A stretch of 17,551 nt of DNA, from assembly GCA_900547195.1 (NCBI GenBank), contig URFQ01000056.1, positions 1-17,551 on the forward strand, read 5' to 3'. The notes below the pieces were generated by a model. That model searched no databases. It was not told where the DNA came from and saw only the letters and a program-made list of their open reading frames with translations. This DNA comes from an uncultured Butyricicoccus sp. (GTDB lineage Bacteria > Bacillota > Clostridia > Oscillospirales > Butyricicoccaceae). Both the position numbers and the translations under genes were made by a program. Below, one piece after another: positions 14,111-17,551 of the stretch. Each line of letters starts with the position of its first letter. Positions within the stretch are counted from its first letter, which is position 1.

Positions 14111-14129
14111 CATTCAGGAGGTTTTTCTC

Positions 14130-14537
14130 ATGGAGAAATGCGTTTATTGCGGCAGGGATTTGCCGGAATTGCCGTATAAGGTCAAGGTGCATACGCGCTC
14201 ATTCGATGTGTGCTGCAAGGAATGCAGCGAGCAGGCTGCGCATTATGTGAAACAGGATAAGCGCTTTAAAACTGCGCTGTACCTGCTTGTATTGGCGGGT
14301 GGTATGGGCTTTATGTTCAGCGCATTCTTCGGCGGAGAAAGCCCGCTGCGTATGATTGGCGCATACATTGGCCAACTCGCCGCAGGGTTGGCGTTTGTGG
14401 CGCTTCCGTACCCGGTCACTTCGTTCGAGTCGTTCCGCGCGATGAGTATTCGCGGGGTAACCAGATTGACGCGCATCATCGGCCTCGTGCTGAGCGTTTC
14501 AGCGGTTTTATTGCTGGTTTTGACCATCAGAAGCTAA
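14130..14537 (+). CDS. Small zinc-ribbon membrane protein of unknown function
   Basis: A 135-residue protein that I do not recognise. The N-terminus carries a likely zinc-binding knuckle pair, C4-x2-C7 and C28-C29-x2-C32, within about 45 hydrophilic residues. Three hydrophobic segments follow (about 49-67, 73-99 and 115-134), the middle one containing PYP. The frame is open further upstream, but the ATG at 14130 has AGGAGG nine bases before it and begins directly at the Cys motif (MEKCVYCG). It is the last gene of the PTS operon, 19 bases after the aldolase, and is followed by a strong terminator. The tight spacing suggests it belongs to the pathway's expression unit, perhaps as a membrane accessory or redox or metal-responsive factor, but no function can be assigned. 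Confidence 0.85.
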   Translation: MEKCVYCGRDLPELPYKVKVHTRSFDVCCKECSEQAAHYVKQDKRFKTALYLLVLAGGMGFMFSAFFGGESPLRMIGAYIGQLAAGLAFVALPYPVTSFESFRAMSIRGVTRLTRIIGLVLSVSAVLLLVLTIRS

Positions 14538-14645
14538 CAGACAAGCAGCGATTAAATGGGCGCAGGGATCAGACAAGCCTGTGTCTCAAACGGAATTGGG
14601 ATTGGCCAAAACAGTCGCATTTTTGGATGAACGAATATGAAGAAG

Positions 14646-14677
14646 GTGCGTTTCCGGAGCATGGGGACGCACTTTTT
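14646..14677 (+). terminator. Intrinsic terminator of the PTS operon
   Basis: GTGCGTTTCC pairs with GGGGACGCAC (ten pairs including two G-U), with a seven-base loop, followed by TTTTTAATTT. It lies about 110 bases after the last gene of the operon. Confidence 0.85.
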
Positions 14678-14856
14678 AATTTAGCTTATGTTATCATTAT
14701 GGATGCACAAAAACTGATTGTGAAATCTTGGAAGGGCTTTACGAAGCGGAATTGCAGGTAGCAGAAACCTGTGGGGAAATAATCATCAAAGCGGCATGGT
14801 TTTAGCTGCAATTCAATGTCGGGTCAGCGTCGGAGACGGCGGCGATGGCCCGATAT

Positions 14857-14895
14857 AAAAAAACGGCCTGAGCGTCAAGCGCAGGCCGTTTTTTT
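14857..14895. terminator. Strong bidirectional terminator
   Basis: Seven A plus CGGCCTG pair with CAGGCCG plus seven T around an 11-base loop. The symmetrical A and T runs allow termination in both directions. Confidence 0.9.
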
Positions 14896-14951
14896 CGACA
14901 GGTTAGAGATCCGCCCGTCAGGAGGCTTTTTGGGTGCCTGTAATCCGCGTC

Positions 14952-14986
14952 AAAAAAAGCCTCTCCGGAATAATCCGTGAGAGGCT
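14952..14986 (-). terminator. Terminator of the NlpC/P60 gene
   Basis: On the minus strand AGCCTCTC and GAGAGGCT form an eight-base stem, extended by an inner TCCG/CGGA after a one-base bulge, with a four-base loop and then seven T. It begins 20 bases after the NlpC/P60 stop codon. Confidence 0.9.
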
Positions 14987-15006
14987 CTCATATTCTTATG
15001 TAGGAA

Positions 15007-15906
15007 TCAATCTTCGAGGACGCGGCCGCCGCAGATAAACCGGCGGCTGTAAGAGCCGGAATCCAAGCTGTCGTACTTGACAACCGAACCGGTGTGCGGG
15101 GAATGGATAAACTGGCCGTTGCCGGTGTAGATACCGACGTGGCTGACGCTGTTGCCGGAACCAAAGAAAACAAGGTCGCCGGGAAGAAGCTCGTCCCTCG
15201 AGATGTTTTTGGTTGTGGCGCGCTGATCGGAAGAGGTACGCGCGATTGAGGATGCGGTATTTTTATAAACGTAAGAGGTAAAGCCGGAGCAGTCAAAGCC
15301 GTCCGGGGAGCTGCCGCCGTATACATACGGGGTGCCGAGGAACTGTGCGGCGTAGTCCAGAATCGCCTGACGGGTGCCGCTTGAGGTGGAAACGGTGGTG
15401 GAACCGACTGCGGTGGACTTGTCCACTACGGCGCCGCCGGTTACGCTGACATAGTCTGCGGAAATAAAGCCCTTCTGTCCGTTTACACAGGCTTTGTACC
15501 AGCCCTGTGCCACGCCGATCAGTTCAACCTTTGTGCCGTTTGCGAGGGAGCCAAGCACTTCGCATTCGGTATTTGGAAGGGAACGGAAATTGACGGTTGT
15601 GCTGCACTGGATGACGCCTGTGCCAAGCGCAAACTCGGTGTCCGGGATCCAGCTGACGTATGCACCGCTGACGTATGCGGTCTGGCCGTTGACCGCAACC
15701 TGATACCATTCGTTGCTGTTGCTGATGACTGCGAGTTTGGTGCCATAGGGGAGGGAGCCGATGGCCGCGCCGCCCGGGGTAGCACGCAGGTTCAGGTTGG
15801 TGGCTGTGGTCTCGCCCGCATATAATGCGGATGCGGCCGTGATCGAAAGCGTGGCCGCGATCGCGCTGGTCACAGCAATTTTTATGAGTCGCTTGGACGA
15901 ATTCAT
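15007..15906 (-). CDS. Secreted SH3b-SH3b-NlpC/P60 peptidoglycan endopeptidase
   Basis: A 299-residue exported cell-wall hydrolase. Residues 1-30 form a signal peptide: basic SSKRLIK, a hydrophobic core, and a likely cleavage after the Ala in ALYA. Two bacterial SH3 domains follow (about 34-86 and 98-155, each with an LNLR/VNFR start and a WYQV/WYKA core), then a Ser/Thr-rich linker, then an NlpC/P60 domain from about 178. Catalytic residues are C206 (FDCSGF), H256 (SHVGIY) and H268 (FIHSP). It should cleave stem-peptide bonds such as gamma-D-Glu-diamino acid. AGGAGG precedes the ATG. It lies 35 bases after the 99-residue gene and is probably co-transcribed from the promoter at 16320-16348, which carries WalR-like boxes. 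Confidence 0.95.
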   Translation of the reverse strand: MNSSKRLIKIAVTSAIAATLSITAASALYAGETTATNLNLRATPGGAAIGSLPYGTKLAVISNSNEWYQVAVNGQTAYVSGAYVSWIPDTEFALGTGVIQCSTTVNFRSLPNTECEVLGSLANGTKVELIGVAQGWYKACVNGQKGFISADYVSVTGGAVVDKSTAVGSTTVSTSSGTRQAILDYAAQFLGTPYVYGGSSPDGFDCSGFTSYVYKNTASSIARTSSDQRATTKNISRDELLPGDLVFFGSGNSVSHVGIYTGNGQFIHSPHTGSVVKYDSLDSGSYSRRFICGGRVLED

Positions 15907-15941
15907 GGAAGAACCTCCTGTTTAGTCGTCAAATGATGTTC

Positions 15942-16241
15942 TTACTTAGAGGACAGTGCACGACCGAGCCAGATTGAAGCGATATCCATGGCGCTCCACA
16001 TGCTGGACTTTTCCGTACTTTTGACAATGCGGTCACGGGCGCGCAGGCCGGGAGCGGTCTGCTGCAGCTGCACCGATACGCGGGATGCGATATCCAGGCC
16101 ATTGTCCTTTTTTGTGTCCAGAATCTGCATCATGATAATATGGCTATCCGTCATGCTGCCATAATAAATGACGTTGTCCTTGCGAACGAGCGGATGACCC
16201 TTATATTGCAATGGAGCGTCTTTTTTTGTATTTGCAGGCAT
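15942..16241 (-). CDS. Conserved small protein of unknown function
   Basis: A 99-residue soluble protein without signal peptide or membrane segment. The pattern PLQYKGHPLVRKDNVIYYG, then a stretch on MMQILDTKK, SVQLQQT and a Lys/Ser-rich region before DIASIWLGRAL, resembles small proteins I have the impression are common in Clostridia, but I can name no domain. AAGGAG lies six bases before the ATG, so it is a real gene. It is the first gene after a consensus promoter with two WalR-type boxes and is followed 35 bases later by an exported peptidoglycan peptidase. A role linked to cell-wall or cell-division homeostasis is a guess from context only. Confidence 0.82.
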   Translation of the reverse strand: MPANTKKDAPLQYKGHPLVRKDNVIYYGSMTDSHIIMMQILDTKKDNGLDIASRVSVQLQQTAPGLRARDRIVKSTEKSSMWSAMDIASIWLGRALSSK

Positions 16242-16279
16242 GTTTTTCTCCTTCAGCTAGTTACAGAACGATTTCTAAA

Positions 16280-16296
16280 GTTACAAAATAGTAACA
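16280..16296 (-). promoter_or_regulatory. WalR-like box 2
   Basis: On the minus strand the site reads TGTTAC-TATTT-TGTAAC, matching the WalR (YycF) consensus TGTWAH-N5-TGTWAH at every defined position. It is in the leader about 40 bases before the start codon of the 99-residue gene. Confidence 0.6.
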
Positions 16297-16303
16297 GAAT
16301 TTG

Positions 16304-16320
16304 ATTACATTACGGTTACA
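16304..16320 (-). promoter_or_regulatory. WalR-like box 1
   Basis: On the minus strand the site reads TGTAAC-CGTAA-TGTAAT, also a full match to TGTWAH-N5-TGTWAH. It touches the -10 hexamer and covers the predicted transcription start, a position that would repress if bound. Its centre is 24 bases from that of box 2. Other OmpR-type regulators with direct repeats at 11-base spacing are possible. Confidence 0.65.
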
Positions 16321-16348
16321 TAATAGCACACATAAAGCGGAATGTCAA
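16320..16348 (-). promoter_or_regulatory. Sigma-A promoter of the 99-residue gene and NlpC/P60 gene
   Basis: On the minus strand TTGACA (16343-16348) and TATTAT (16320-16325) are separated by 17 bases. The predicted leader is about 70 bases long and contains the WalR-like boxes plus an extra TGTAAC half-site at 16260-16265. Confidence 0.82.
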
Positions 16349-16476
16349 ATCAAATTCTGATAAAATTTCCGTCGCTGGAAAAAGCGACCGAGAAGGACGC
16401 TACGTAGAAGGGAAAAATGCAGAATCTGCACTGATTTCGGCAAAACTGCGGCCTTTTCTTTTGCGGTTTCCTGCGT

Positions 16477-16482
16477 TATAAT
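16477..16482 (+). promoter_or_regulatory. Possible -10 element of mtaB
   Basis: A perfect TATAAT lies 48 bases before the mtaB start codon, but no good -35 is seen at 16-18 bases upstream (only T-rich sequence). Upstream, 16371-16388 (GTCGCT/AGCGAC) and 16418-16430 (TGCAGA-A-TCTGCA) are small inverted repeats of unknown meaning. Confidence 0.4.
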
Positions 16483-16529
16483 GACATCGGCGGGAAGGCC
16501 CGTATTTTATTGGAATAGGAAATCTTTAT

Positions 16530-17551
16530 ATGAAGTTTTGCTTTTTTTCGCTTGGCTGCAAGGTTAACCGTTTTGAGTCCGAAGCGCTGGCGCAACTTGC
16601 GCGGGCGCGTGGGCATGAAATCGTGTCGTGCGGGGCGGATGTGTGTATTATAAATTCGTGTACAGTGACAGGGACAAGCGATCATAAAAACATCCGCGCC
16701 ATCCACAGGCTGCGCCGGGACAATCCGGATGCGATGCTGGCGGTCAGCGGCTGTATGGCGCAGATGGAACCGGACAAGCTGCGTGCGACCGGGGAAGTGG
16801 ATCTGGTCTGCGGCACGAGTGACCGCGCGGCCGTGCTGGATTTGTGTGAGCGCTATGTGCGGAACCGGGAAGTCGGGGACACCGCGCGGTTCCGCGCGCC
16901 GTCGCGCGTATTTGAGCCGCTGCCGCCCGGCGTGCCGCAGGGCCGAACGCGCGCTCTGCTCAAGGTGCAGGATGGATGCGACAATTATTGTACATATTGT
17001 ATTATTCCGTATGCACGCGGACATATCCGTTCGCTGCCTTTGGGGCAGGCAGTGGAGCAGGCGGTACAGCTGGCCGCGGACGGCGTGCATGAGGTCGTTT
17101 TAACCGGCATTGAGATTTCTTCCTATGGCCGCGATTTGAATGGGGGAGACGATCTGGTGGCGCTGATTGCCGCGGTGTGCCGCGCCGTACCTGCGGTGCG
17201 CGTGCGCCTGAGCTCTTTGGAGCCGCGCACAGTTGACGCACGGTTTTGCGCGGAATTGTCCGGCCTGCCCAATCTGATGCCGCATTTCCATTTGTCGCTG
17301 CAAAGCGGCTGTGACAGCGTATTGGCGCGGATGAAGCGGCGTTATACGACGGCGCAGTTTCTTGCGCATGTGGATGGCCTGCGCGCCGCATTCCCGGATT
17401 GCTCCATTACGACCGACTTGATCACTGGTTTTCCGGGCGAGACCGAAGAAGAATTCCGGGAAACACTGGATTTTGTCCGTGCGTGCCGTTTTGCGGATAT
17501 GCATGTGTTTCCATATTCACCGCGCCCGGGAACGGTTGCCGCGGATATGCC
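16530..17551 (+). CDS. mtaB: tRNA t6A37 methylthiotransferase MtaB, C-terminus beyond the window
   Basis: A radical SAM methylthiotransferase that converts t6A to ms2t6A at position 37 of tRNAs reading ANN codons. I translated 340 residues to the window edge without a stop. The N-terminal UPF0004 domain has the three cysteines of the auxiliary 4Fe-4S cluster at C10 (LGCKVN), C44 (NSCTV) and C75 (SGCMA). The radical SAM motif is C150-x3-C154-x2-C157 (GCDNYCTYC). LSLQSGCDSVLARMKRRYT and the N-terminal GCKVNRFESEAL follow the MtaB/YqeV pattern rather than MiaB or RimO. A TRAM domain would lie to the right of the edge. The ATG is preceded only by a weak AGGAA, eight to ten bases upstream. It is a housekeeping gene without obvious link to its neighbours. 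Confidence 0.93.
   Translation, partial: MKFCFFSLGCKVNRFESEALAQLARARGHEIVSCGADVCIINSCTVTGTSDHKNIRAIHRLRRDNPDAMLAVSGCMAQMEPDKLRATGEVDLVCGTSDRAAVLDLCERYVRNREVGDTARFRAPSRVFEPLPPGVPQGRTRALLKVQDGCDNYCTYCIIPYARGHIRSLPLGQAVEQAVQLAADGVHEVVLTGIEISSYGRDLNGGDDLVALIAAVCRAVPAVRVRLSSLEPRTVDARFCAELSGLPNLMPHFHLSLQSGCDSVLARMKRRYTTAQFLAHVDGLRAAFPDCSITTDLITGFPGETEEEFRETLDFVRACRFADMHVFPYSPRPGTVAADM

Larger units (their letters stand above)
14538..15006. other. Intergenic region with three terminators
   Basis: This 469-base region separates the plus-strand PTS operon from the minus-strand NlpC/P60 gene. It contains terminators at 14646-14677, 14857-14895 and 14952-14986. Between them, 14680-14856 has no intact gene; a plus-strand frame ending near 14808 (DCEILEGLYEAELQVAETCG) looks protein-like for about 30 residues but has no start or ribosome site and could be a gene scrap. 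Confidence 0.6.

Noticed and set aside
13043..14113. 356-codon open frame on the minus strand
   Set aside because: It mirrors the hydroxyacid dehydrogenase and the class II aldolase; no domain is visible.
14700..14808. Short protein-like frame DCEILEGLYEAELQVAETCG
   Set aside because: There is no start codon, ribosome site or known domain, and it is too short to distinguish from chance; noted only as a possible gene scrap.

Overview
The window looks like the chromosome of a moderately GC-rich gut Clostridium-type Firmicute, possibly of the Oscillospiraceae/Butyricicoccaceae kind. The basis is strong AGGAGG ribosome sites, near-consensus sigma-A promoters with 17-bp spacers, a galactitol-type PTS, a SorC-family regulator, a large serine recombinase of the clostridial conjugative-element type, and WalR-like boxes. 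The taxon is an inference; no rRNA or other marker gene is present. No tRNA, rRNA or CRISPR array was seen.

Layout. (1) 1-2345 is mobile-element debris. It holds the start of a ParA-type ATPase (minus strand, running off the left edge) and a large serine recombinase without its N-terminal catalytic domain; the two meet at a junction near 722-850. (2) 2346-3554 is a two-gene peroxide-stress unit on the minus strand (Bcp/PrxQ peroxiredoxin, then YaaA), with a consensus promoter at 3731-3759. (3) 3885-14537 is the main feature, a catabolic locus of about 10.6 kb in four transcription units. The minus operon encodes a two-subunit transketolase, a HAD phosphatase and a class II aldolase/epimerase. 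Next come a plus-strand zinc alcohol/polyol dehydrogenase and a minus-strand SorC regulator convergent with it. The plus operon encodes a private HPr, EIIA, EIIB and EIIC of the galactitol type, a D-2-hydroxyacid dehydrogenase, a second class II aldolase and a small zinc-ribbon membrane protein. (4) 14538-15006 has three strong hairpin terminators. (5) 15007-16241 is a secreted SH3b-NlpC/P60 cell-wall peptidase preceded by a 99-residue protein of unknown function, behind a promoter with two WalR-type boxes. (6) From 16530 the tRNA methylthiotransferase MtaB runs off the right edge.

How the locus may work (inference). The PTS would bring in a polyol as its phosphate. The dehydrogenase would oxidise it to a ketose phosphate. 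The epimerase/aldolase proteins and the transketolase would then move carbon into the pentose-phosphate and triose-phosphate pools. A palindromic operator (GATGAACA-AA-TGTTCATC) lies at the regulator's own promoter, and ATGAACA-containing relatives lie at the divergent transketolase/dehydrogenase promoters, so all units probably form one SorC regulon. The substrate cannot be read from the sequence. The combination of a split transketolase, two differently equipped class II aldolase-fold enzymes, a hydroxyacid dehydrogenase and an HPr lacking the regulatory serine matches no pathway I can name, and it is the best candidate here for something undescribed.
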